Positions 25,401 through 40,400 are shown, counted from the first letter of the stretch. The stretch: DNA of 64,000 nt from Bugula neritina (GCA_964035545.1 OZ037770.1:14856642-14920641), one strand, 5' to 3'. A program made the numbers and translations. The notes: generated by a model not told the origin, from the sequence alone.

Positions 25401-28400
25401 TTTTATGTTGAAATTGAAGGGAGTTATCATTTTAGCAATTCTTGTTCCTGAATAGCGTTTAGAATTGATGGGAGCTTTACATGTTAAGTATCTGAACAAA
25501 TGTACGGCCGGGGAGATAATTGGAAAGTGTTGCCATGTGATCTACTTAACTATAAAAGGAGTTTATTCTGCACACAGTTTTGGTCATTTCCAATATATTA
25601 TATGATTGTTCCAGAACACTCTCACAGTTGCAGCAGACATTGATGTAGAGGCTTTGACCAACCTTATCGAGCTCGATTTCCAGCTGCCAAATGTCAAGGT
25701 CGAGAAAGACGGCTCCTGCTATGGTTACACATACAACATGAAGGTTGTTGATTTCACTAGCCTCACCCCCGATATTCAGGTACTTAGTGGGACTAAGAGT
25801 GACACAAGTCTAGCTAAATTATTTTCGTTACCTCGGATTTTTTCATTAAAACAATTTTTCATAGTTTTTAATTCAATTTTATACACAACTCGGCACATAC
25901 AAACTTGTAAATAAAGTTGACCTTGACTCCTGCAGGCTGAAAATATCGATCTAGCTGGTGATAGCCCTGTGCTAGCAAAGATGCGGGTCGATGCGTTCAC
26001 GTTTTTCGATCCTATTCCTGGCGACATGTTGGCTACTAGTGAAGAGTCTGCCCAAGTTAGAGTCACTGTGAATGATATTAGTAGCAAGTGAGTGTTAGTA
26101 ACTAGTGAGTCACTGTGAATGATATAGCTAGAAAGTATTGTTGAACTGGCTCTTGTTGGAATTTTTTCTTGACTTGATTGAATTTTAGTATTGACATAAT
26201 TTGATTTAAACTTCTGGTTTTTCCTTCAGCTAATTATTACAGCTGCTTAAAGTACGTTCATGTTAAATATTGTAGATGTAAAGGAGACTGCGGATATTCT
26301 TGGAGCGCGGGTTTGACACCCACTATAACTGGTGTCAGCCCTGCTAGTGGTAAGCTATCGCTACACTCCATTGTAACAACTCTTTATTTTCTATGGAATA
26401 TTTTCTAACCTGTAGATGCGATAAAGCTATTCCAACATTAATTCTAGCATTTGTATAGGTATTTTATTTTTGCTTTGAGTGATTACGTGACTTCAGTTCA
26501 TTTCCCTATGCTGTGAAACTAACATTTTCCTCTGTATATATATATGGCAATCACCGCTAATGTATATATTTCCTGTTTGATGTTTGTTGCTCTTTGGTGC
26601 AGGGGGAAATGGTGCCGTTCTCACTATCACCGGCACGGGATTTGCTACAGACAACACCGTGATGATCGGCAAAGCCGAATGCACTCAAACCGCATCCAGC
26701 GCGACAGAAATCACATGTACTCTTGGTAAAGGAGAGATAGGAACATTTGACGTGAAGGTAACAGCAGAAGGCAAAGGCCTAGCCTCAGGATCTCAGTCCT
26801 TTGAGTACAACTCCGGGTCCGTGGATAGCGTCGACCCCAGTACTGGTAGTCTGGCCGGTGGAACTCTGGTGACGGTGTCAGGTAACGGGTTTGACCAAAC
26901 GGCTGCTGTGGATATTGATGGAAACGTCTGCGAGGTGGTTGAAGTTTCCTCCACTGAGATCTCCTGCAGGACCCCGGCATCTGCCCAGACCTCCGCTGTC
27001 GACATCAACGTCGCTGTCAACTCGGCAGCTCAGACTCTCACTCTGTCAGCCGCCTACACTTATGCTGACGGCGTCACGCCTAAAGTCACGTCTTTCTCTC
27101 CGAGCACAGCTACTGCTTCAGGTGAGCGTTTGTATGGAAGGGTTTGTAGTCCCCCATTTCTTGTTGGCAACCTAAATAATTGTGGCTTAATTTTTCGAGA
27201 GAAATGTAATCTTTTTGAAAAGTTTGAAAAATGTTTGCATTTTTATTCACTCCTAAATTATTTTCCTCTCCAGGGTTTGATATTTTACTGTTGATTTTTA
27301 GGAGGAGAAACGCTGACAATCAGTGGCCAAGGGTTCCAAGGTTATGAGTTCCTCACCGTCCAGCTGAAAGATTCGTCTAACGTGATGGTAGACTTAGTTC
27401 TACTGGAAGACTCCACAGATGGGAGCGTAATTGAGGCCACCCTTCCTCCTCTAGCTCCAGGCAACTATGAAGTGATTGTTCACTCAGACGGGAGAGGTCT
27501 GGCCTCTTTCTCGTGAGTTAATTCTTTAGTTACTTTAGAAATGTTGAGCTTAAGCAGGTCAATAAAATGACTCCATTTTGGGAGTAACTGACAATTTTGT
27601 TTCTAATCCAAGATGGCAAAGTTTTCCCACTTTTACTTGACGCTCGACCGTTGAGTAACTTGCTTTTGTTTTGTAGTTTACTTTTGAATCTAATTTAAAA
27701 AGGAAAGGACGTTTTAATGCACATTTCCTGTCATGTGATTGCCGTCTGTTTCAGCGGATCCACTACGTTGACCGTGACCTTCAGGGTCGACGCTATTTCA
27801 GCAGACGGCGGTTCTTTTGAGGGCGGGACTAGACTCTACCTCGTTGGAGAAGGATTCGGGAACAATGCGTCAGATGTGAGTGACAGAAATACTACATGTA
27901 ACTAGATAGTTTCATTAGTTGTCTTCTCACGAACTATGCGACATGATAGAGGGCGGATAACTTCTCTAGTGAGAGTTTTGAGGATAGGAAATGTACTGGT
28001 AGAGTGTAACTTGTGCTGGAAAACACACCTTCATCTCTTTTACCATTTAATAAATATTTCACGATTTACGTTGTTTTTTACTTCTATAATTGTTGAGTAA
28101 TTCGTCTGAGATATATATATTCATAGCCGTAGAAAGCTTGACCTCTACAGGGTGCTAAAATGTGCACACTCAACGTCAATCCTACATTATCAGAGAGAAA
28201 CAGTTCTTTGACTGAGGACACTTTAATAATACACTTTGGATATTTTTGCCCTTTTCATTCTGTGGCACTTTTTGGGACTATTTATTGTTACACTAAAGAC
28301 TTTATGGTCGAGAGTAGAACAGTCTATTATCATGTGATACTTTTACTGTTTCATTGCCCGACTCAGTTTTCTGACTAGTCAGCATTTTTTACTTTTTCTT

Positions 28401-31400
28401 CTCCAACTCTCAGGTAAGTGTGCAGGTCGGCAGCATCGAGTGCGAGATTGACTCCATCACCAACACCAACATCACCTGTCTCACGGGAAGAGGAAGTCAA
28501 ACTGTCGTGGTAGACAACTCTGGCACACATGTTGGTAGGTTACTGTCTAGAGATTCGATCTGCGAATGTATTTTGTAACATGTTTTAGTTTGAAGAGATG
28601 TTGTGGAGAGGGAAACTTTATTTCTAGTTTAACTTATAATCACTGTGTGCTGCTTTTGCTTATTAGAAGTTGACTTTGCATTTCTAAATTGTGAAATTGT
28701 GGTCTTGAAAATATGTCACTACTTTTTTATTTGCAATTTCATTTTTCTGTTTATGTGTAGTATGAGGTGCAACAATCTACTTGGATTTATGAAAATTGCA
28801 TATTCAACTAATTTTTACCTGTTCTTTTATTGTATTTGTATGATGTTAGCCAATGTTCCTATTTGTAGACTTTGGGTTGGGCTATGCATGGAAGACCCCA
28901 GTAATTACTATCAACACAGGCGACATAGTCAGGTATGGATATAATTATCTCTTATCAGGGTATCTGGAAAGCAACTGTTAAACTGAAAATTTAAAAAAAG
29001 TTTTGTACTTTGATCAGTCATTTACACTGCCTTCCTTGCATGTTTGGTAAATGTATCTTTGTACTTATTTCTATTTCAATTTATCTTTTATTTTGCTGCT
29101 ACTCTAAGTTACATGTATATCTATATATCAGCATTCTATATTTATTTTATTTTTATTTTATTTTTTCATCAAATTATATTACTCTATGTTATGAGAAGCT
29201 ATTTCATGCTACTTATTTAGGATTATGTCATTTGTGGGGAATTGGTGTATTTCAAATCACTGTTTAGTTGTGTTATAATTTGCATGACAATTGTTTGCTG
29301 CCGAACAGGTTCCAGTGGACCTCACCTCAGTTTGTCGACAGCGTGTTGTTCAAAGTGATGCAAGCCCCTGACCAAATCTCCGATAGTGACGGAACGGGAT
29401 TCGATAGTGGCGAGGGCTCTCCCAACGGTTAGTTCCTACTCTCCCAATAGTTAGCTAGTAATAGATCTAGCAACTGTTCTATCTGTTTGTTATAGCTTAG
29501 GTAACTGCTTGCATTCCTTGCTTCATGTATACGGTTGTTTAAAGTCAGCATGACTCATAAAGTCAGCGCTGCTGACCGAGTCAGCTGATTATTCCGACTC
29601 AGAAGTGAAACTTATTCAGAGTTTCTCATAATCTGATGCGTTGTTAGATACACGTGGTTGTGTTGGCAGGTCATTTTGAACACCAGTTTAACGACGTGGG
29701 CACATTCTACTACACCACCGGGTACATTGGCGAGAAGGAGAACATCGAGATGAGAGGACAGGTTACGGTTGAGGCGAGAAATGCGTTTGTTGCTGATGTC
29801 ACTGTAACTCGTGGAGGCAAAACCGCAGCTATGAACTCCGGTTCAGGTACTTCCTGTTTGAATTTAACTTTAGTTCGGCTGTTAACTAACCGGGTTTGCT
29901 TCACCTTTCGTAACATTTATTTTTTCACAGTTTTTTTATCTTGTATTTTATTATATTATATTGTATTATATTATGTTATATTTTATTATGTTACACTGTC
30001 TTATATTATGCTATACTGTGTTATATTATGTTATTCAGGTGTCACTGCTACTGAGAACGTTAATTGCGCTGGAACTACGGCAGCAATATCAGGATGTTCT
30101 GAGTCGACCGCTGTCAGTCCAACTGAGTTCCAGTTTGCTTACCTCAACTGCCGCACTCCCTCCGTCACTGCTCAGGATGTGATCCAGGGCAATATTGACA
30201 CAGATATCACCTTCACGGGCGACGGTGCGTAACCTCCTTTCTTTAATTATATAGAATACGTTCTATATCGTGATACAGAGTGTAATATATATCGTTATGT
30301 ATATCATAACAATATATATTATATTTTATATATCGTATTCTGTATTATAATAATATATCATATATTATATACATTTACTACTATTATACTACTATATCTA
30401 TCGCTATTACAGCACAGTGCATGGTTTTAGTTCTTACAATGTTCGTGTTACTATTGTTAGTTCTGTATTTGTGACTATATTTAGGATTCTCCACCACGTC
30501 TTGTAACAATGAGATCACCATCGGCGAATACACCTGCGCCATCTCCTCCCAGTCTACCACTGAGTTGGTGTGTAACATGGACGTCAGCCAGGAGCCGGAT
30601 GTGGGAGTTGTGCTCCCTGTCAAGGTGAGTGCCCCGGGAGAAAGATTTAAAAGACATTTGCCTCAGATAAATAAATTGTTTCAAAGGTTTATTTGTGATA
30701 TGAATAATATCTTTCATTCTTCTTGGAGTTGTCCGATCTTTGAGTTTGGAGCTAAAGTTAGTCAACTGGAAACCTTGAAATCTGATTTTTGAAACTACTA
30801 GTTTTATTGCAGTTTAAGTACAACATAGATCTGAATAAAATTATAATGAAATTGTTCGTTGATAGTTGGACAACTAATAGTTGAAATTCTAGATTAAAGT
30901 TATTTGTTAATGAAAATGTTATACATGCTAATGATAAATGAATTTGATTGGTTCCAACAACCTCCCATGGGTGTGGACTTGACAGCACTTACTGATAAGT
31001 CTTTTGCGGGCATAATCAACCAATCAACGCGTCTGATTACATTTTCAGGTCAAGGTCAACAATCTGGGTAACGCTCAAATGAAGTATGAAAATCAGACGT
31101 TTGCCTTGATACCCTCCATTACCGGAATCTCCCCCACATCTGGATCAACCGCCGGTGGCACCAACGTGACAATCACCGGGGCCGGCTTTGTTGGTAAGTC
31201 TGTCTGTATGTCTCTCCGTATGTGTGTCTGTCTGTATGTCTCTGTGTTATAGAGTGAGCTAGAGAAAACCTATTCTGTTTATGATAATTAATCTCTATTT
31301 AGAGTAGCTACACACTCAGGTTAGTTGAGTAACGTGTCTGAATCTGCATTCTCCAACTTTAGGGGTGCTTATAGTTGTTGAAACAGACTTATGGAACCTG

Positions 31401-34400
31401 CCATCAATGGGGAATATCTCTCACTCACACTACTGCCATGTAGCAGTGACATTTTTTGTTGAAATCATTCCAAAGCATATTTTGTGCTGTGAACTCTATG
31501 AAAGCTAAACGTGTGAGGCTGCCGAGCTGTGGAGCAGGTAGTAATCTGAAATGATGTGTTGCAGGCGCTAAGACGGTTGAGATAGGTCTGTACCCCTGTG
31601 CCATCGAGTCTGAGAGTTACACTTCTATCATCTGCTCCACCTCTGCTGCCGGCATCACCACCACCGGAGAGCTCAAAGTCATTTCCACCAACTCCTACGG
31701 TGCTGCCGTGCCCGCTGACTGCAAACTCTCTGACTGTGACTTCGAGTATTCTGCTGCCTCCACGCCTTCGCTCACGTCCTTGACATCTCCCACAGACGTG
31801 AGTAGTCATGTGACTATCTTTAGTCATGTGACCAAATTCTGCATTGTTATGAATCTAATCATGGAATTGTGTATTTAGTGTTGTGCTATTGAGTATATTA
31901 CAAATTTATTGTAACGTCAATGATCTCTCCGTCTCCTGTAGGCTATTACCACAGCCTCTACGAGCATCACGATGTCTGGTACCGCCCTGGGCACAGACAC
32001 GTCTGCTGTGAGCGTGTGGGTGGGCGAGATTGAGGGCACTGTAGACTCAGTATCCGATACGGAGCTCACGTTCACCGTTCCTGCTCTTCCAGCTGGCACC
32101 CACGACACCACCATCTATGTTGACGGACTCGGTAGGTGACTCATCGCTGACTACTGTCGCACACATGACTCATCTGTCTCTATTGTCACTCTTGAGCTGT
32201 GAAGTCTAAAACCTTTTTTGAGAAGTGACCGGCTATTTACATTTAGTTAGTTGTTTGCTCTGTTGCTAGTATTAATATGGCTACGTTCATATAAGTGAGT
32301 TATATATAGGCAGCAGCTAAACATTCTCTTGTCTTCTAAGTTGGGCTTGAAATTTACCTTTAAATTTTCAATAAAGAAGTTTTTCAGTGACACTTAAAAG
32401 TTATTAAACTCGTTCTGGTCCTTGGTTCTTTTGTTGAAAAAGTTTTATTTCCCCGTCACACATGTTTGCTAACCTTTTCCTGCTACATTGCTCCTTGTTT
32501 GCGCTGCCTCAACTGCCTGTCTAAAGATATCAGTTGATTTGTACAAACAGGAAAAGGTGTTGGACCCCAAGTCACAGCTGGACTCGTCGCCTCTGCCATT
32601 TCCCCCTCAGCCGGCTCTGTTTATGGAGGACAAGTTGTTACTATAAATGGTGTCGGGTTCACACCTGAAACTGAGGTCACACTCAACGATGTCGACTGCA
32701 ACGTCACTTCTGTCAGCACAACTCAGGTACGGTATAGTCCGCTGATTGTAGTGGGGGGGAAAAGTTGTACTGTATTTAACTGTTATATATCATATGTATT
32801 GTCTACAAATACAGGTTTGCCATAATGTCTTGTTTATTGTGAAAACTTTTAGATGTGAAAATGTAATGTACCAGTTGACAGTATCAAATGCCAACTGTTC
32901 TAGACTAAGTGCCAATGTCTTTGGGGAGGGGGGGCTGGGACTGCTATTTGAATAAACAAGAGTTCTCAATATATTTCCCACCATATTGACTGTTTAACTT
33001 CAGATATTTCTGTGTGCTTGCGTAGAGCTTATTCTAAACATTTGCTAGTTGCTATGTCAAGGTGTCATGGCTACAGCAGGATATTCCTGTTGCAGATTCT
33101 TTGCGTGTCTGGAGCTTCAGAAGCTGCTGCAGACGCTCAGGTCAAGGTCAATGTCAAGGTCAGTGGTGTCAGCAATGCAAAAGATCTTGACTTTAGTTAT
33201 GACGATGCCATCACACCAAAAGTAAGTTGTTTGGAGAGCATTTTTGTTTATCTGCGTTTTTTGTGTGAAGATCACTTATTGGAGAAAATTATTGCTGATT
33301 TGTTACATGATTTACCTGAGAGAGTTTTCTAAACTTCACAAGAGAACTTCTTGTCTTATAGTTAGGTGGTGTTTTTCTTGTTTTCTTTTCACTTAATATA
33401 TAGATAGATGAGTCGGCTGCTAGTGTTTTTTTGTTGTTTACAAATACTTTCACTATAGACCTGCATTTCTGTATATAAACCTTCTTTGCTGCAGATAACT
33501 GGTGTGTCCCCTGGCAATGGCGTTTCCGGCGACACTATTACTATAACTGGTACAAGCTTCTCCTCTACAGACAGTTCTGTAGACATTGGTAAGTTTCATC
33601 CCCTTACTTTACCAGTTTGACCTGTACTAATGTGGGTATAGTACACTTCTGCCAGTGCTAATGATAGTATAGTACACTTCTATTATTATCACTGCAGACA
33701 TACTACTTTCCCATCAGTAATAATGTCGGTATAATAACTTTCTACCCCCAAAATTGTGTGTATGAATTCGGTTTGCTGGTAACTATGTGGATTTATTACA
33801 CTGTTTGCAGACAGGGTACGAAGATCCTGTTAGAAATGAACAAGTTTTCATACAATGTAAAGGAGAAAATACACTGTTTCTATTAGCAATAATAAAAACT
33901 CTTCAGGGTTGCTTTCCCTTACTTGAAAGTATTCCACTTTGAGCTTCAGGGTAAAGATAGCCGGTGATTTTATTTATAGGAGGCGTGGCTTGTGCTGTGA
34001 CAACGGCGTCTGCTACTGAGATCGTCTGCACTGTGGGGTCAAGGAGACCAGGTGTTGTGAATGTTGTGGTGACGATTGACGGAGTGGGTCTGTCTAACGG
34101 GGACACGGAGTTCACCTACAATCTAGAAGCCTCCGGTCTATCATCAGTCACAGGTAACTTGTTTGTACAGGTAACTTGTCTGTGCAGGTAACTTGTCTGT
34201 GCAGGTAACTTTTCCTTCTGCAGACAAACTTTCATACTCTGGCTAGCCTAAGATTGACAAAGCGTCATTACAATTAAACTTGGAACACCAACTATATTTA
34301 CTTCCTGTACGTTTCAGGAAGTTTTGGCGGTGGACAGGAAGTGACCCTAACAGGAAGTGGGTTCACCGAGGACGCTGTCGTGTTACTCTGTGATGTCGAG

Positions 34401-37400
34401 TGTGATGTTGACCAGTCGGGAATCACTACGACGACCTTGACGTTCGTCACTCCATCTATGGAGGATTGTGAGTTGTTTATTGTAGTTCTATGCTGATTCT
34501 GATTGGTTATGAACATTTAGCTGAAAAACTGCAATAGCGGTACTAGGTTGGAGTAGATGACTTTCCAACATGTTTGTATGATCTTTGAGAACAGGGCTAT
34601 AGTTATATGGAATATGATATCACGGGTTGACGATTCCGATTTATAGTGTGTAGCTGAGAAGACAAATTAGCAATCTTAGGTTTATTAATTATAACAACAG
34701 AACGTGTGTCTGTTATGTAGTGGAAGTCTTTGTGATATTGCATGTTGAGTAATCTATATATACTACAGCCTACGGTAGCGGTACTAAGGAGTGCGATCTG
34801 AAAGTGGATATCGGCACTAAGGAATCTATCCTGACGTCTGCCTACACCTACATGGCCTCTCAGACGGCTGTCATCACACAGGTCAGCCCGGCTAGAGGCG
34901 GGACTAAGGGCGGAACCACCGTTACCATCACTGGCGAGAAATTCAGGTTGGAATCCGATTCCTCCAGTTTTGATGTCACATTTCTTTGGGTATTAATTGG
35001 TTAAAGTCTTTTAACTGTGATGGTTTTTAAGGCTTATTTTGTAAGTAAAACTATAAATTTGTTAGCTTGAATATATATAATAAGGAAAAGATAGTGAGTT
35101 TGTAAGATTTGAAGCTACTATTTAGCAGCAGCAATAGTTAGTTTAGTAGCAAGTGCAAGCAGGAAATATCAGTTTTAAGGAGGTGCATAAAAAGCTATTT
35201 GATTGGGTTATTTATCTAGTTCTAACCAATTGAAATGCACATTATATTATGAGTAAGGTGTATTCTCCGGCAGTAAACTAAATATACTAGAAAATTCTCT
35301 AACCAAGCAATTTGCAAGTACAACTTGTATGAAAAGTGTTTAATCTTTGTCATGTTTGAGTTTAACTAACTATTGATTTATCAGTTTGACTGGCAATACG
35401 GTGACAATCTATGACACCCCCTGTGCAATCTCCGCTGAGTCAGAAACTGAGATTGTGTGTGTGACTGGGGAACCAAATGGCACGAGGAAAGCAAATGTTG
35501 TGGTGGAAACAGTTAACAATGGAGTCTCACTTCTGGTTAGTCATACTGACTCATGTTCAACTAGCAGCTATCAGTGACTTACTCAATATACAATCTAGAT
35601 GGGCTCTTTCTTCAAGCTATCTTTATTTTGCTTTTCTTTAGAGGCACCAAAGTTTCAGTATCAGTTACTCTGTGTCTATCATTGAGCTCTATCACAACTT
35701 TGCCGCTGGCCTAATGCAACTTTGTTTCCTTTGCCATGACATTTGATTATTTAATTAACTATAGTTTAGTAAGATTAAATATGTCTCTATGTAATGCTGT
35801 TTGTAGGAAAACAGTGACTTCTGGTATGTGGATGTATGGTCCTCTGTGTACACATGGGGAGGAAATGCCCCGCCCACTAAAGGTGACTTGGTAGTAATCC
35901 CGCAAGATCAGATCCTGCTGCTCGATGAGGACACAGAAGTGTTGGCAATGGTTCTTATTCAAGGTAGCTCAGTCACTATCTGTGCCTCTCTCTCTCTGTC
36001 ATTCAATCAATCATTTACTCACTCGAAGTAACTCAATATCTCAGTCACTTGCCAATTCTTTTTCCTCTAAGTCACTTGTTCAATTACTCATTCACTCACT
36101 CAGTCATTCATTCAATGACTCACTCATTTATTCACTGTCATTCATTCACTCACTCATTCAATGACTCACTCAATGACTCACTCACTCACTCACTCACTCA
36201 CTCACTCATTTATTCTCTGTCATTCATTCACTCACTCATCCAATGGCTCACTCACTAGCTTAATGGCTAATCAGTCATCTACCCAATTACTTACTTACAG
36301 ACTTTCACTAACTGAGTACTTGTCCACTTAGTCACTCATTTATTTGCTCACCTCATCAATTCTCTATTATTACTCAGCCAGTCTTTCAGTTTATTCCATA
36401 TTCACTCTCTAACTGATTCATTTATTAAATTAATTTTGATCATCCATCTGAACTGTTTCTGTTCGTTGACAAATCATAAAATACACATCCACAGCTAGAT
36501 AATTTAACTATACAAATAGTCTGCTAAAACATTTCGTGAGGTAAACTGAGCTATAAACTCCATCTGTCTGGCAGGTGGTGAGTTGCTGTTTGATGACACT
36601 GACTTGACCTTGAACGCTGAGAACATCCTCATAGTGAACGGAGGCAAGCTGACAGTTGGCACTGAGGAGAAGCCCTTTGAGCACCAGGCGACTATCATGA
36701 TGCACGGTCAGCTCCGAGCGCCTGAACTCCCGATATACGGAGCTAAGTGCCTGGCGGTCAGGGAGGGCGAACTCAATCTCCACGGTCTGTATTCTCACTG
36801 AAGACGTCTGCTTTATAAATCACGTCTGCTTCTATCACCTCACCGTAAATTATGACTGAATATGTGTAAAGCTTCAACTGTAACTTATGAGTAATGTGTG
36901 AAGCACCGGCATTTTTGTAGCAAATAATTATGGTGATTGATTCAATGAAGTAGGTTTCAAAGTTGAAGAACATACGCTTAGCCTTTTATATCATGTGTCT
37001 CTGCTACGTGATAAACTGCTCTTTCTCATATGACTTTGCCAGAAAGGAGTGACGTTTCATGTGATACTATAAATGCTATCATAAACATGCACCATATATA
37101 GTATGTGTTGTACCCTGCACACGTATTATATACTCGGATCTGTACGTGTTGCAGGCAAGTTTATCAGAATGACTTGGACTAGACTAGCTGCCACTGCCAA
37201 TGCCGGAGATAATCAGATTCAGTTGGAATACGGGCAAAGTGATTGGCCAGTTGGCGGAATTATCGCCATAGCAACCACAGGAGATCATCACAGTCAGAAA
37301 GAAACAGAAGTAAAGGAAATTCTCAGCATCAGCGCAGACGGCCGCACCATCACCCTCAACGAGACTCTCGAGTTAGTGTCTATTTCCTCCTTGCGAGTTT

Positions 37401-40400
37401 GTGTTCATTTCCTCCATGCGAGTTTGTGTTTATTTCTTCCTTGCGAGTTTGTGTCTATTTCCTCCTTGCGAGTTTGTGTTCATTTCCTCCTTGCGAGTTT
37501 GTGTCTATTTCCTCCTTGCGAGTTAGTATTAATTTTCTCCTTGCGAGTTTGTGTTTACTTTCTGCCGACACCACTTAGAGTTTTATTTGTCTTAGGTCTA
37601 GACTTAGTTCTTTGAATTCAGTTACTTTGTTTAATTTACATATTTCTTGTATTTCAAACTTTTACTTGATAATAATTAGATACTAAAAAGTGGATTACAT
37701 GACAATCAAACCAATTCAGCTAGGATTTCGCAAGAAGTGTTTTTATATATGGTTCTGTGTATCTGTATCTGTAGATGATTATTCATATCTTGTGTTAGGT
37801 ACACTCACCTGGGAGTGACAGCGGAGATGGCTACTGGGTATACTCTGGAGATGAGAGCCGAGGTGGCCCTGCTGTCGCGTAACGTCCGAGTTGTAGGCAG
37901 CAGAGACACACAGTATGAGAAGGAAATTGAGGCTTGTCCGGATGGGTTTGACCCCGGCGAGTTTGCCACTCAAACCTGCTTCCAGGGCAGATTCGGAGAT
38001 GAGATCGGTAACGACCAGTTTGGAGCTCAGATTATGCTTCACGCTCCGAGAAAGAACGAGAATCTTGCGAGGGCTAAACTGTCGTACATTGAGGTTAACT
38101 ACGCTGGACAGGCGTTCAGGTGAATATACTCGTCTGCGTAATAAATTGAAACTGTAGACAGATTATATTTTTGCTTCCATTAATCTTTACTTAAGACAGA
38201 CTTCCAGGCTTACTTTTTCTATTTATTTCCTCGTTGTTTGTGGGATTTATTGGTGACGTTATGACTTAATTGTTTTTTTACTTATTTCCCAGTAGTTTGT
38301 ACGGTTTGGTAGGGATTTAAAAACAGTTAATTTTCTTATAGTCCTAAAGGTTTAACGCGACCATATCTGTCGTATAGTGCCTCAATGCTGTAATGATTGA
38401 AATTACAGGCTCGGCCGTTACCCAATCCACTTCCATCTGAACGGCGACATGAATGGCTCATACGTCAGAGGGTTGGCCATTCACGAAACGTTTAACAGAG
38501 CAGTGAACGTTCACGGCTCTCACAACATCCTCATTGAGCACACAGTCATCTACAATGTGATGGGTGGAGCCTTCTTCCTTGAGGATGGAATTGAAACTAA
38601 CAACCGATATGAGGTACAGAAAGTACATGAAAGTCTTAGTGTGTTGATGACAAAATTTGCTGACTTGAACATGTTTATTAAAAGCTGATTCATGTATTGA
38701 ACCTAGGCGATCCTTTTTTCATACCACTTTACGCCACTTTTTTTATCATTTTATATTTTCACACATTCAATAATAGATTTTTCATAACATACTTTATGTT
38801 ATTTATAAAAAATTGTTTATTCTGATTGTTTGTTAATTTATTTTTAGTAATTTTTTGATGGTTTGTGTACTTTCAGTACAACTTGGCGCTGTTTGTCAAA
38901 GCCAGTTCGAGTCTTCTCAACGATGACATCACGCCAGCTGCCTTCTGGGCGACAAACCCCGACAATCACTACAAGCACAACGCGGTGGCCGGAGGAACCC
39001 ACTTTGGCTGGTGGTACCGCCTCCTGGAGCACCCCGAGGGACCGAGCGCTACGGACACTGTCTGCCCACGACACGTGCCTCTTGGAGACAGTTACAACAA
39101 CTCAGGTATGTCCCACGAGTGTATAATATAAGTATACGTGTCTCACGGGTGTAAATTATAAGCATAAAAGTCTTAATGCAAGTAGAATGCTTACCCATTC
39201 AAAAACTATGCATGAGAAGTTTCAAATCAGCAACTGGCCCAGTTATTGTTTCACTCTAGATAACTTTCGGAATCAAAACCCTTATTTAAATTGAATTTCA
39301 TGAATGCTTTTAGCTGAGCGCATCTTATCAATAAGTACTTTGTTAATTTGTTTACAACAGCGACATAGTCTTGTAGTCGGCTGCTCATTTGTTTAGTTCA
39401 CTCCAATGGTTGGTTCGGCTTGTGGACCTTCCAGGATTACTATCCAATGGTTGGGGGCGGCTGTGACGCTACAGAGCCCGAGCCCGCTGTGTTTGAGAAG
39501 TTTATTGTGTGGAACTGTGAGAAAGGGCTAGAGTTTGTCAATGGCGGAGCTCTACAGTTCAAGGACTGTCTGCTGGTGGGTCTTTTGTGACTCGTAATGT
39601 TGAAATATTGGAAACTTCACAAAAATATGTCATCGTACTTCTTCAACATCACAGTGTGGCTGAACAAACGCGTTTTATAATCAATATAAAAATATGTCAG
39701 GGCCGTAAAAAGTTCATTGCATATGTGTACTCGTAATTTCGCTGTTAGCGCTCATAAACTGTTCCTTGTTCAATATCTTACGAGTTTTTGTAACTCGATG
39801 TAAAATTGTTGAAAATTTGAAAAAGCATATCCGTATGAGTTTTTTTTTTAAATAAATGCGTTCTATATGGAATATATAATTAATGTTTTGCACGAGGTCA
39901 ATTTTACTAGCTATTGCTACTCATAAACTAAGTATTGCTACTCGTAAACTGGATATTAAACTCGTAAACTGGTGAATATTTTAGGCCAACAACCATCTAT
40001 CAGGACTGGAAGGAAAGAGGACAATGAAACTGGGTTCTGAAGTGCCTTACACAGACCGAGGTCCCTTAATTAGGGACTCGGTGGTAGCTGCATACGTCCC
40101 GGGCCATGAGAACCAAGCCAGTTCTAAACTAGCAATTGTTCTCCCTTGGTCAGAAGGCTTCTCCATAAAGGTGAGTAGTTGTGTCACCAATCTCAGATAG
40201 TTGAAAGTCAAACATGCTGTATCTATTTTAATTTTTCTATGCATCTTCTTGCTGCATAGTCAACACAGACATTTATTCTCACCTAAATGGCGGATGTACT
40301 AGCACAGTCAATAATATTTTCTTACTATAAGAACATTATGTCACTTTCTTTAAAAAGTTGGATTTCAAGGCTACTAGCAGTTCCATTGATATTTTGTTAA

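Noticed and set aside
28869-29846. A functional copper-binding domain
   Set aside because: The expected cysteine ligand is replaced by threonine in the TFYYTTGY segment, so only the fold is suggested.
29654-30232. 192-codon forward open frame that runs across exons 34 and 35
   Set aside because: It reads through intron 34. The two coding ends are real, but the middle is an AT-rich repeat with good splice signals on both sides and no IPT-like sequence.
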